Notes under the pieces: generated by a model
Seen by the model: only the letters and a program-made list of their open reading frames with translations
Told to the model about the DNA's origin: nothing
Database searches by the model: none
Shown here: positions 25,854-38,190 of the stretch, piece after piece
Numbering within the stretch: the stretch's first letter is position 1
How the letters are laid out: the number at the start of each line of letters is the position of its first letter
Program-made: the position numbers and the translations under genes
Source of the DNA: Piper betle
Taxonomy: Eukaryota > Streptophyta > Magnoliopsida > Piperales > Piperaceae
Length of the DNA stretch: 64,000 nt
Reading direction: 5' to 3'
Assembly (NCBI GenBank): GCA_033002965.1
Contig: JAURVB010012434.1
Coordinates: forward strand, 1 to 64,000

Positions 25854-25861
25854 ATTTTACA

Positions 25862-25866
25862 TCTTG
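25862..25866. repeat. Right 5-bp target duplication of the palindromic LTR pair
   Basis: TCTTG follows the restored end TTTTACA of copy B. It matches 19389-19393. Confidence 0.6.
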
Positions 25867-27742
25867 TGGCTCGAATAAGCAAAACGATGGTAACTCCATA
25901 GTTGTATTTGTATGGTGTTCGGAAAAAAATATATCATAAATAACCGTATTTCAATATTTTATATTACAAATGATAACAATTTTAAATTTATATCAAATGT
26001 AGCCATATCTCAAATTTTTATTTCATATATAGTCAATTCATATATTTTAAGAATATTTTACTTGTATTATTTCATTGAAATAAATACCCTTAATTTAGCT
26101 TTAAATTATCTCAAACATATTTTTTTGTGTTTATATAATGAATGATATTTCATTTTTTAAAAAATATTTATAATCAAAAATATGTTGGACAAAACAAACG
26201 TTTTAATTTTTAATAAAATGTGACAATTTTAAATTAAAATTTTGAACATCTAACAATATAAATTTTTTTATTTTTGATGGCCTAAAATTTTATTTTATTT
26301 TTAATTGTCCAAAATTCAATAAAATATATATTTTTTGCTTTTTTAGCTCATAAATAATATAGTTTTACATTCTATTTAATATTTATTAGTTAATTTTTAT
26401 TTTCATATATGAAGTTAGTAAAAAATTATAAGTTTTATCTATTATATATTTTGGTATTAATAAAAATAAATTTTATGGGCATTTTTGTTATTATTTAAAA
26501 AATGATAAAATTTGGTCATAAGTATGAATATTTTTAAAATAGCTATTTTTTATATAATTTTGTAAACTTGGTTATTTTTAAAAGAAAATTTTAAAATGTG
26601 GTTATTCATGATTTTTTTTCAAAAAAAATTACATATTTTGGCTGCGCCTATCGCTAGTATAATTTGCAGACTGACAGATACAAGTGCACCATCAATGTTA
26701 TTTTCTTCCAATGTCCACAAAAATTGATTGGCTCTAACATAGCAAGAAGTTTGTTGGCTAATTTTTTCGTCAATGGAAGAATCATTGTCGCAAATAGATC
26801 ATAACTTGGACTCCTTGAAGTACTTTATAATCTATAATATTCGTATTACTCTACAATACTAAGGTCAACCCAACAAACTTAGATTACTACTTCTCCCGTA
26901 ACAAAATGGCAGCCACCACTGCAATGGTAAGATTCGAGCTTGAACAAGAGTAGGAGGGCAGCAGAGACAGGGTATGGCAGCCGCCGGAGGGCAACGACAA
27001 GAGGCATGCGCCATCGACCCATGAGTCATATTCTTTTCCGGAAAATAATCAGGTGTAATGTCTTCTAACAAATATTGGGCTGGAAGACCCAAAAAATAAT
27101 TAAAATATACATGAATGATAATACTCATTTATTACTAACATTTTTAAACTGTCATTATAAATATTTAATGAATAATAATTTTTTTATTCTTATAGCCATA
27201 TTACTTGTAAGACCTTTCTGTAAATAATTACTCTAATTCTCGTTCAACCATATTTTCCCCAGTAACCCATGTCGTTTGCAGTTCATAAAAAAGAGTGGCT
27301 CCAGCCATGCAGATAATTCGTAAAAATACAGCCACGGACATGCAAACACAGACAGCACCGTAGAAAATATGCAGCCCCACCGGTGACAAGTAGGTTTTGG
27401 ATAAATTAACTCATACGACACTTATGTATTAAACCCGAGCTAGTTTCACCAAAAAAACAGCATTAATTTAACTTTTAATCATATGGAGCGGTATTGCCCA
27501 GCATACATGGGAGAACAAACACCAGAACTCATATTAGCAGTGGAGGCACCAGACCCGCAACTTCATCATGCCCATAAGATTTTTCCAGAAAAAAAAACTT
27601 CGTAGATCATCCCAACTCATATTTGTAAAGAGAACCACTGTTTATTTCGCAATTGACAAATGATAAAGGGAAGAACCAAAATGCAATATATCGTCATTGT
27701 CACATATCCCCTGCTGCGAAAATTGGCAATTAATCTTACTCT
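25867..27742. other. AT-rich intergenic region
   Basis: Very AT-rich from 25900 to 26640, with no repeat structure that I could define. From 26640 to 27740 there is unassigned sequence with short chance frames; the last part is probably the 3' flank of the gene at 27743-30517. Confidence 0.4.
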
Positions 27743-30517
27743 TCACCGAGGGGGTTGTTGGTTGTAGTGATGCTTCTCTTTCTTCTTTGCAGCAGCTAAC
27801 TTGGCTTTCCTGGCAGCTGCCTCTACAGACGCTGCCCTCGCTGCAGCATCCAGCTCCTTGTTTGACGTCTTCTTCTTCTTCATTGACGCCACTTTCTTCA
27901 ATCGCTCTTTGATGTCTACATTTGAGGGCTCCTCTTCTGCCGCTTCAGAAACAACTTCCTCCGACACAACATTTGTATCAGATCCATCATTAGCTTGCTG
28001 ATCCTGTTGCGATGCCTCCTTGACCTTTTTAGCTTTCTTCTTTTTTGCACTTCTACTCTCAATGGGACCATTCTCTTTTTTCTCCATATCTGTAGCATCC
28101 TCGGCCGGTTTCTCTTCTGCAGCCTCTGCAACTTACAAAATGGTCAGCAAAAAACTCTGCAATTTTTTTTTAAAAAAGCAGATACCCTTATGGTTTAGCT
28201 AGAAAAAATAATGATCAAAATCCACAATGAGAACAATCACACAAAATAGTTTTACATAACATAAGGCTAATAATCAGCTATAAGATCTTACAGCCAAACT
28301 AAACATGCATAGGTGGTAGGACCTGTTTCTTATCATGGATGTTTTATGTGCTAATTTCCTTCCAGCTGATTGGGCCTTAAAGTCAAATTGGTTGTAAGAC
28401 CATACAACTGATTATTATTCATAAGTTAATTATGCCACAAAAATCACAACCTCCTCCAAAACAACTACTACATATTTTTACTCCATAACATTGCATAAAA
28501 AATACATGCATTAGCTCACAACTACAAAAAAACATAGTACTTGATAATCAACTATTAACTTACAATAGTTGCATCTAACCACCAAATACTTTCACAAAGC
28601 ACAACCAGTTTTGCTGATTACAATTGAAACAAGTAGATGCTGAAAAGTATTATTAAAATGTACAGATCCCACCCACCAATGAATAATCATCAATGTGATA
28701 TCCTTCAAATTAGTCCCAAATTCAATCGAGTATACCTATTGAAGAAAATTTCAGTATGTTGGTGGGGAGTATACATATTGAAGAAAATTTCAATATGTTG
28801 GTGGGGAGTATACCTATTGAAGAAAGATTCAATATATTAGTGGGGATAGTGCTTACGATCTTCAACTTTGTTATATACTTTTAAAAAAATGACTAAACCC
28901 GTTAATTTGCAATTTAGGTCATGTAGTTACAAATGGTATAAGAGATAAGCTCGTTCCATATTAAATATTGGGTTGAACTAAATGTGTGATAGGCCATTAG
29001 CCATGAGTCGAGGGTAGGAATTTCGAGGACATGATTGATATAAATTCAGATAATAGAATTTCCTAAGGTAGGTGGATTGTGATATCCTCAAATTAGTTTC
29101 ACATCTAATACCTGTTGGAGAAAGATCTAGTACAACTTGGTAAACTATTTTTAAATAAATGACTACATTAGTGGGAATGACAATTACAATCTTCAACTTT
29201 GTTACAGCACATCATTGTTGCACCCACTTTTCATAAAATATATGTTCCATTATAACCCATTCTACTTCAATATAATGCTTACCAGGTGTACTGGCAAGAT
29301 CATCCGACTCTTTGTTGGAGATTCCCAATTCCGCTAAGACGGCATCAAGTTCTGCTAGCTCCTTTTTCTTCAATTCTTTCTTTGACAGCTGTCTTTCAGT
29401 ATCTTTTGGTGGAATTGGACCTGATACAGGCCTTTTCAAAGGTTCTTCTGCGATAAGAGGCTCAGGTTCAAGTTCAGGTTCTGGATCGTGTTCATCATCA
29501 ACATCATCATCCCCTTCATCAAGTAAATGATCCACCTCACTCTCACTTTCCTGTATCAACACGTCTCAGTCAATAATAGTAGAGCAATCGATCATTTCAT
29601 GAAAAAAAACTTCTTGGTTCAAATGACAAATTGCAAGCAATTGCCGCACTCCCTTCTGCACAATTCAGCTGCTGGCTTGGTTCAAAACTCAAGAAACTTA
29701 AATGAAGAAGGTACTGCACAGAGTAAGTTTTGTTTTTTGGTAAATAAAAATGCCGTCATTGCAGAATATTCTTAAGCATGAACAACATAATTGACTGCAA
29801 CTTGTAGAAAACTAACTAAAATATGATATGGATTGCACACTGAAACACATAAAACTAGCTCAAATCCTTGATTCACATTGGGATGACATAAGAAAGTAAA
29901 AGATTAATCTTGATAGACAGAAAAGATCTATAAATAATAAACGACAACACCAGCAAAAGAATGAATCTAAACAATACCAAACAAATGCACCAAAACATGT
30001 GATCCATCAAATAACTGAACAAACTGATTTCAATAAATACCAATCGAAAAAATTAAACAATACCACCTCCACATCATAAAATCACCTCAATCCAAAAATA
30101 ATTCCTCCGAAAAACAAACAATACATGATAATTCGAACCATGCCAACTCAAAATCGTTAATTAAATAAGTGAAAAAAAAAACATCAAATCAAAATCAGGC
30201 ATCAGTCCCAGATATAAAAATTGACCCATCACCTCCAAAGGGGTGGTGCTCTCCTTGTGCACCCCCTCCGGTTCCGCCGCGTCCCACGCCGCCCGAGGAG
30301 GCGCCGTCGTAGCATAGTAGTCATCCTCGTCGTCATCAACATCCGCCCAGGACTTCACCGTCAGAGGCGCCGGCGCCCAGAAGACCTGCTGCTCCGGCTC
30401 CTTCCCCTGCCCCTTCCCGCCCTTCTTCGACGTCCCCTGCTCCTTGTCGCTCTTCTTCTTCCTCCGCAGCGTCTCGAGCGCCGCGAACACGTTCGTCTGG
30501 CTCCCTCCGCCCGCCAT
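27743..30517 (-). CDS. Conserved plant protein of unknown function, Lys/Glu-rich, three exons
   Basis: Exons on the minus strand are 30517-30233, 29550-29283 and 28125-27743, with GT..AG introns and matching phases, giving 311 residues and a TGA stop. The N-terminus is MAGGGSQTNVFAALE, followed by a basic KKKKSD stretch and then QVFWAPAPLTVKSWADVDD, the most conserved part of this plant family. The middle is a long acidic run with a KKELKKKELAELDAVLAELG helix. The C-terminus is a highly charged, probably coiled-coil region ending KKKEKHHYNQQPPR. No enzyme domain or membrane segment is visible. I recognise it as a widespread uncharacterised plant protein; its function is not known to me. The gene looks intact. 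The GC-rich first exon and leader suggest a promoter just right of 30770. Confidence 0.85.
28729..28845. repeat. 39-bp minisatellite, three copies
   Basis: A unit starting AGTATACCTATTGAAGAAAA and ending GGTGGGG repeats three times with few changes. It lies in the second intron of the unknown gene. Confidence 0.85.
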
Positions 30518-32223
30518 CACCACCCGCCAAAACGAAAGAACGCAGCTTTTCTCTCCCTGTACCCAACCAAATCGCGCCGGGAAAGTCTCAAAATCGAGCT
30601 GCTCGACCGATCGACGCCGGGAAAGCAATCGACTTTAGGAATCCCAGATCCGCAGCTCGGGCTCGGCGATGTCGATCGGAGAAGAGAGATCGGATTGACA
30701 AGGAGGACGAGGAAGATAAGATTGGGGGAGTGGGGCAAGATTAGGGTTTGGAAGTCGGGCGTAGGGTAAGGCAAGCAGGTTATTATGGGAGAGTGCTATC
30801 CAAATTGAGGAAGGCGAGCCAATCAGAGGAAAGGATGGAGTCCGTGGAGTGCAAATAATTCGTTTCGCAGGGAAATTTTGTGGTCAGCGACTTAACTGCG
30901 GCACACGTGGTGTCCATTGGAGATCTTGGACGTCTCATGTTTGGGCTTAGTTACACTACTTATCCTTAATCCTTTCATAGTCACTTGGCGGTTAGTGGAT
31001 AAACTTTCTTAATAAAGGCCCATTTGGATTTATTCTTATTTTATTTATTTTATATTTTACATACATTTTAATTATAAATTTATAAGTTTGATTATAAAGA
31101 CAACTTAAATTTAATAAAAATAAATAAAACACCTCCGTCAACACTATTAAATATATTATTTAATACATAGTCAATAATAATATTTATTTATAATTTTAAA
31201 TATGTTTTGAATAAGTAATATTATATATATTATTATATTATATTATCGAGATTACTCCAAGTCGAGTTATGAGTTAATTTCGAATTAAGTTTAAATTATA
31301 ATAGAGTTGAATCGAGTCGATCACTACTTTACTTAAACTCGATTCGTAAGATTCGAATTCGAGTTGAATTTGAACTCTTGTATTTAAATATTAAATTTCG
31401 AGTTAAATCTCGAATCAAGTCGAGACGAGCCAAATAAAATATTGAATATTTATAATTGACTTATTTAATTAATAACCCTATATAAATAAAGTAATCGTGA
31501 CAAAATATAGCCTTTAAAGAAATAATAATTAGGTCTAACTGTTACAAATACGTTCGATTTAATTCATTTATATCCAATATAGCGTAACTATTAAAAATTT
31601 GGCACGATCGCAGATACTCTAAAACCTACGCTCAAGCATGGCCGCATTGAATACATTGAATACATTGTAAAATTTATAGCTTACATGAATTTTTTCTAAC
31701 TATGTTCGTGGAAATATCCCCCGTTTCTCAAAATCTTGAATCATGGTACTCCTTTGCCACGGACAACAATTTTAGTCAAGAGAAATTAAGAAAAAAATAC
31801 GATAAATAATTAACAATCATGCATTTTATTTCTATAACCTAATGCATTCTTTCCTATATAACATATTTTTAGTTAGAATACAATTAACACTTTCCAAAAC
31901 AAAAGAAACGAAATATAGAAGTATAAGTGTAAGATTTTTCTTTTTCTTTTTCTTTTTCTTTTTCTTTTGTGCGTATCTAAGGGTCGATGGTCGTAAAAAT
32001 TGGATAAGAAAATCATTAATGGTTTCCGCTTCAAAAGCTTAGATTTAATCTTTCTAATTAAAAAATGCTTAGATTTATATTAAAGAAGTGACACCAATAC
32101 GCGGAGCCCTTCCATGAATGGTGAGGACACACCTCCTACTATTCAATATTATACACTTTAATATTATACAAAAAAATTAAATTCGTGACTTAGACACGAT
32201 CATTATTTTTGGGCTTATTTTAT

Positions 32224-32261
<38 letters not shown>

Positions 32262-32493
32262 TAAAAGAGTGGATACTCAATGTCGGGTGTAGAAATTTTT
32301 TTTGCATCCTGTGTATATGGGCAGTCTGATTATAAGGACGGCCCACATCTACTTCCTTTAAAATGTGATCTCGGCCGTCTTTGTAATCGGATAGCTCAGA
32401 TCAAGTTTTTTTAGATTTGGGCTATCCTTATAATCGGACAGCCCCATCGCTAGGGGGCGCATAAAACTTTTTCTATACCTGGCATAGAATAAC

Positions 32494-32540
<47 letters not shown>
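30518..32540. other. Promoter side of the unknown gene, then AT-rich intergenic DNA
   Basis: 30518-30780 is the GC-rich leader and promoter side of the gene. 31240-31440 carries degenerate GACTCGA/TCGAGTC motifs like those in the MITE at 25244-25853 and may be an old relative. A (CTTTTT)n microsatellite occurs at about 31937-31970, and TA repeats at 32227-32255 and 32499-32540. No gene was seen. Confidence 0.45.
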
Positions 32541-32543
<3 letters not shown>

Positions 32544-33338
32544 ATTGGCTATCCTGCGGGTGACCGCAGGAACAGTTTCTGCGGTCGCTCAAATCTGGGC
32601 CGTCAGATCTAATCTGACGGTTCAGATCTATTTTTAAAAAAACCTAATTTTTACCCTCCCCCTCCCACTGCCCGGCGCCGCCGCCCTCGCCGCGCCACGG
32701 CCGCCGCGCCGCCACCCTTCGCCGCGCCCACGTCCACCGCTGCCGCCGCCGTCGCCGCACCTCGCCGTCGCCGCTCCATCGCCTCGCCCACGCTCCGTCG
32801 CCTCGCCGCCCGCGTCGCCGCCCGGGTCGCCCCCGCGCCCCCTTGCGACCCCGCGGGCGGGTCGAGAGGGAGCGCGGCGGCGCAGGCGGGGTCGGGAGGG
32901 GCAATGACCCGGCGGGGGCATGGCGACTCGGCCGAGGAGCAAGGGCAGCGGCGCGGCCATGGGTGCAACGGAGGTCGATGGCGACGCGGGCTCGGGCGCG
33001 GCGACATGGACGAGGGCGGCGCCGTGGACGGGGGCGCGGCGAAGGGTGCTTCAATGGCGCGCGGCGGGGGCGAAGGATGCTGGGCTAGGCGACGCGGCGG
33101 GGGCGTGGGCGAGGCGACGGGAGCGACGACGGCGGCGGCGCGGTGGACGTGGGCGCGGCGAAGGGTGGCGGCGCGGCGGCCGTGGCGCGGCGAGGGCGGC
33201 GGCGCCGGGCAGTGGGAGGGGGAGGGTAAAAATTAGGTTTTTTTAAAAATAGATCTGAACCGTCAGATTAGATCTGACGGCCCAGATTTGAGCGACCGCA
33301 GGAAACTGTTCCTGCGGTCACCCCCAGGATAGCCAATC

Positions 33339-33340
<2 letters not shown>
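32541..33340. mobile_element. Foldback / long-TIR element (800 bp), GC-rich interior
   Basis: The left end GGGATTGGCTATCCTGCGGG and the right end are inverted repeats. The match continues for about 220 bp on each side with few differences, through GATCTGACGG, the AAAATTAGG region and a GCC-rich stretch. The interior is over 80% G+C by eye and makes Arg/Ala/Gly-rich chance frames on both strands. It sits inside a TA microsatellite, so a target duplication cannot be resolved. A non-autonomous Mutator-like or other TIR element is the best guess. Confidence 0.75.
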
Positions 33341-33376
<36 letters not shown>

Positions 33377-33379
<3 letters not shown>

Positions 33380-35294
33380 GAAAAGATTCTTGTAATAGAG
33401 CACAGCCAACATGGCTGTGCTCGAGTTTGTTTAGAGCCGTCCAATTGAGATCCGACTGCTGGGATAAAAATCCCGCCCCTCTGCATCTGTTTCGATAGAA
33501 ATCCGAGGTTTTGCTCCGCTCCACCGTCCAGTCCGCCATCGCCGGCAGAGTCCTCCTCGGCCTCATCGAGGGCGCCAGCATCATGCCAGCGCTTTGTCCC
33601 CCCTGTCCCCGCCGAGGAGCTCATGCTGGCCGCAGCCCCTGTTGTGCTCGCCTGCATACAGGTGGCTGGGCCAAGCTCTGTTTCATGCCGAGGACGCCGG
33701 GGCTTCTTCTTCACCCGGGGGATTCAGCGGGTTTGGGTTATTTCTCGAGAGGAAGGAGAAGGAGGAGGGCGGAGGGGCGAGAGAGGAGATTCGCCTGCAT
33801 ACAGGGGCGACAAATGTGGGCGTGGCAGCGGAGGAGGAGGTGGACTCCGCGGTGTGTTTGGGGGACTGCCGTTGGCGGGAGAAACAGAGGAAGCTCTGTC
33901 CTCGGAGGCATCTAAATAGCTGCACCTTCAGATGACATAGACCGGGTCGGAGGCGTCGATGGAGGAGATGCCAACAGTGGACGTGGCGGCGGAGGGAGGA
34001 GGGGGTGGACTGCGCGGTGGGCTTGGCGGACCGTCGCTGGCGATGGCGGGGGAAACAGATGAAGCGGGAACGGACGAAGCGGGAAAGAGAGGCGGGGAGA
34101 AGAAGGAGTTTAGGTGCCGGGGGTAGTTTCGTAATAAAAACTTGATTCGCTCCTGACTCAAGTCAATATTACGAAATACATGTCGAAAAATATGAAAAAA
34201 TTGAGTAAAATACCATAAAATTAAAAAATCAATTACAACTTGATTATTTTATTTTTTTGGCATTTTATAGTATTTTTTATATTTTTTGGTGTGTATTTCA
34301 TCATATTGACTCGAGTCGGGATCAAGTAAAGTTTTTATTACAAAACTACCCCTGTCGGGATCGAGTCGGGATGTATTTCATCATATTTTTTCATATTTTT
34401 TAAGATTTATTTCGTAATATTGACACGAGTTGGGAAGGAAATGGGCAGGGGTAATTTTGTAATAAAAACTTTACTCGCTCCCGACACGAGTCAATATTAC
34501 GAAATAAATCCCAAAAAATATTAAAAAATAAATTAAAATACCATAAGTTTTTATTACGAAATTATTTTATTTTATGGAATTTACTGTATTTTTTATTTTT
34601 TTGATCTATTTTATAATATTGACTCGAGTCGGCAGCGAGTAAACTTTTTATTACGAAACTACCCCTCCCATTTCGTTCTCCCCTGCTTTGCCGCGCGATC
34701 AGTCTCTTTTTGCCCCTGTTTTGCCGCCCGCCGCCGGCCAGTGCCGTCGCCGCCTCGCCATCGCCTCCATTCCTTCCCCCTGTCCCTGCCGTTTTCGTTC
34801 CCCGGCCGCCAGCTCCCGCCGTCAACCGCCCTCACGACTTGCTCGGATTGGCCGCCCTCATGACAACCGCCTCGGCGAGGGAGGGCGAATTCGTGATCAA
34901 AGGAGGACTACAGCTGCAGGCTGGCGTAGGCGACAGCTTTGTGGACATCAGCGATGTAGTCGACGATGGAAAAATGTGAACTTGGCAGGGCAAGCGGTAG
35001 GCAGAGCAGGGGCAGTGCGGTGCCGGGCGTCGCGGCTAGCATGAACACCAACCTCGACGGGGACGAGGGGGACGAAGCGCTGGAACATGATGTCGGCGCC
35101 CTTGATGAGGCCGACGAAGACTCCGCCGGCGACGGCGGACTTGCCGGTGGACGCTGGAACGGAGAAAGGGATGGTGGGGAGGAGAAACAGTTTTTTTTGG
35201 GATTGAATTTGAGCCGTCGGATCATCATCTAAGGGCTGTAATCAAATTCTATCACAGCCAACATAGCTGTACTCTAATACAACAATCTTTTTCC
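33377..35294. mobile_element. Second TIR element (1.9 kb) with a possible captured gene fragment
   Basis: The left end GAGGAAAAGATTCTTGTAAT and the reverse complement of the right end (AGGAAAAAGATTGTTGTATT) match. The similarity goes on through CACAGCCAACATGGCTGTG and GAGCCGTC for about 250 bp. Both arms then contain the same coding-like stretch, in opposite orientation: SAIAGRVLLGLIEGASIM at 33532-33585 (plus) and SAVAGGVFVGLIKGADIM at about 35145-35090 (minus). This resembles the last hydrophobic segment of TIM17-type proteins. 34100-34680 holds AT-rich sequence with TTGACTCGAGTCGG and ATTACGAAACTACCCC motifs. No transposase was seen. Confidence 0.65.
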
Positions 35295-38182
35295 TATATA
35301 TATATAGACACACACACATAATATTTTGACATGAAAAGCATCTATCTGCGAGACAAGCTTATGCTGGTATCACATTTCTTGCTTTTATTTTAACTCAAAT
35401 CTTTTTGCTAACCCCGTTCATTATTAGTTATTATTATTAGAAGAAGGTTAGAAATATTATATTCTGATTTTATAAATAAAATTGAACTAATTATGAGATA
35501 AGCTCTAATTATATAAAGATACAAAATAATAATATATTGTTATATTTTATTTTATTTTAATTAGTTGAATCTCATATTTTTATCAGTATGCAACTTTTTT
35601 CTCGTTTTTTAATAAGAGTTGACATAATGTTTGTTTATTGTCGATTACAAACCCAAATAAAAAAATAGAATTGAAATGCTTTAGATATTAAGATGTTTAC
35701 GAGAAGGGCGAAGGAATTCGGAGTTATTAACCAATAAAATTTTGCAGAATCAAAAGGGGCTCTAGTTCTTGAAAGGCATCCGGCCATTCACTTTAGTATC
35801 TATATCTCAGACCCTTTTAAGATATTCGGCAAAAAAAGAAAAAAATTTTATACAATCAAGTGTGATAAAAAACGCTACACTTGACTTGAAAATGATGTTC
35901 ACAAAATTAAATGGGAAGCCACATATTGGATTCCATGTAATCTAGCAGTAATATAAGATTCAAATTATTGCTTTTTTTTTCTTAGAAGAGATTCAATACT
36001 TATTTTAACTTGTGAATTGAACTTCTATTATTTGCCAATTGTCACACCGTAACCTTCTTAGCAAAATTATGAATCACCCACCAGAAATACACTATACATA
36101 ATTAAACCATTGTTTTTAAATATTTTTTCGGGAAAAAAAGAGACATAAGATGAAATGCCACATAATCTGTTATACTTGGTACACAAATATACAAGATTGC
36201 AAATTTCCAGCACCTCCATCAGTGATTACTACTGTAGAAATAGATAAGGGGACGTTCGGCAATCTCGTCGGTAGGCAACTTACACCCCTTCCTCCAATTT
36301 CGGCGGCGCCAACATCAATCTTCTTCGCGGGGCAGCCGACACACATCGACCGGACCCCCGTTCTCCCTCGCCAACGGCGGAAAAGTGCGTCCAACGTGTT
36401 GTTCCTCCTCTTCGCCGGGAGTGGTGATATGGCGCTCAGTCGGAGAGGTCGTGGTCGTGCCAGCAGAGGAGCATGGCGATGCAGCGGCCGAGGATGTAGA
36501 AGCGCGTCTTCTGCTGCTTCGCCACAGCCATGCACCGCCCCCTCAGCCCTCCCCTCTTCACGGCGGCGGTGGCGGCCATCTCCGGTGGGTGGACTGTTTA
36601 TGTCGGGATTGTTGGGACGGTCGTTTCGAGCTCGAGTGGATGGGTGGGCGGGGCGGTGTTGGAGGTAAATAGGGGATGGGTGGGCCCCAACCGACGTTGA
36701 CTTCTGGAGCCTTTGTCGGCTCATTTGACGAAAATGCCATCATCACTTGTACGCAACAACGCCGTCCGGAGTTCGTCCCTGTACGCTTCAAACTAATGGC
36801 TAAGCCTTTAATTAATGCATCGACAAACAACAATCTAATGCATTTGAAAAGTTTCATCACTAAAATTTATCAATTTTTTATTTATATAGAAATGCAATAT
36901 ATTTTTAACGAAAAAAGTCAAACTAGATTAATTTGTTTTAAATTTACAATGTGGGCTGTAATAAGATTCATTCAAGCACGATTTCATTCTAGCTAAATAA
37001 TCAACAATACTAATGCACTTATAATTATATTATTATTAAATTTAAATCTTGGTACAAATATACACGATACTTTGTAATATTTTTTGCTCAAGTAAAATAT
37101 CTTGAACTCTTCAAGATAAATATTATTTAATCCTTATTATGAATGACACGTAAAAACAAAATTATACAATGAACAATTCTTTTTGTAGGAAAACATATAA
37201 AATAATTAATATATATAAGTTAAGATTTATATTCATCGTTTAGTTAACGGAGCTGCCAAACCCTCATTTAAATAGGTAATAATAAGGTATTAAGCATGAA
37301 TGGCTAGGTTTCTTTGTTTAAAAAAATTCATCAAAAAATGAACATTAATATTTACTCCTTTCTTTTTGAACGAAAACCTTACAAATTAACTAAACTAAAT
37401 TACAGAACCAAACATTGATATTAACTTGGGGAGAGCGAAAAGGTGGTTTGGTCATTTGAGGGGATCGGTCAAGCAGTCAAAGGATGGTGGGGACCAAACA
37501 AAATAGGCCAAGGGGAGAGAGCAGAGAGGCGTGACGAGGGACGACAGAGGGAAGATGAAGCCCCCTTTCCTCCCTTTTCGGTTCGCCACGTGTTCGTGCT
37601 CATCCCCTTCGCCCACGTTTTTCTGGCCAACGCTGTGGGCCCCCAGATTGGCGGGCGGGGCTTGCCAACGCGGCCGACATCGAGCGTTTGTTTTAATTTA
37701 TTTATAATAAAATCACGCAATACCGTAAGTACCCCGCGGCAGGACCTTTTTCGAACTGTAAACCCTAATAAGAAAAAAATAGTATTATCGAACATCTCCC
37801 GTTCATGCGAAAAACAATACATATAGGCCAAGAGTTAAATTAATTTGTAACATCACAAGCTATCCAAGGTTGCAATACGCGAGCCAATTCTTGATAAATG
37901 ACCACTACACAAACATATTGCACAACAAGGTCATTTTAATAAACCTTGGTGATCAATTAACTCTTTAGACATATCTTGCCCACTTAAAAAACCCGCACTG
38001 AGATGAGATGATACTTGAGGATTTGCATATCTCATCTCAATCCCTTAAAACAGACAAATCCAAGGCTATTGTCCAACCCACCCCCAAGCTCCCGTTCACA
38101 CTTGAAGGCCAGGACAAGATAGCCTGGAGCTTTTGTCCATATTTTGAGTCCACTTGTCTCCCTCTCTGCCCTCTCAAACTTT
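35295..38182. other. Intergenic region, no gene recognised
   Basis: AT-rich except for GC-rich patches at 36280-36670 and 37440-37690. The first gives open frames on both strands (up to 184 codons on the minus strand), but no protein family is recognisable and the bias fits composition. A tandem-like structure was not seen. Confidence 0.4.
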
Positions 38183-38190
38183 CCTTAAAC
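38183..38190. repeat. Left 8-bp target duplication of hAT element 2
   Basis: CCTTAAAC, repeated perfectly at 39077-39084. Confidence 0.92.

Noticed and set aside
32634..33246. Six overlapping frames of 80-136 codons
   Set aside because: They come from the extremely GC-rich foldback element, are mirror images of each other and are low complexity.
36150..36724. Frames of 172 and 184 codons on opposite strands
   Set aside because: No recognisable domain, compositionally biased, and no splice-linked neighbours.
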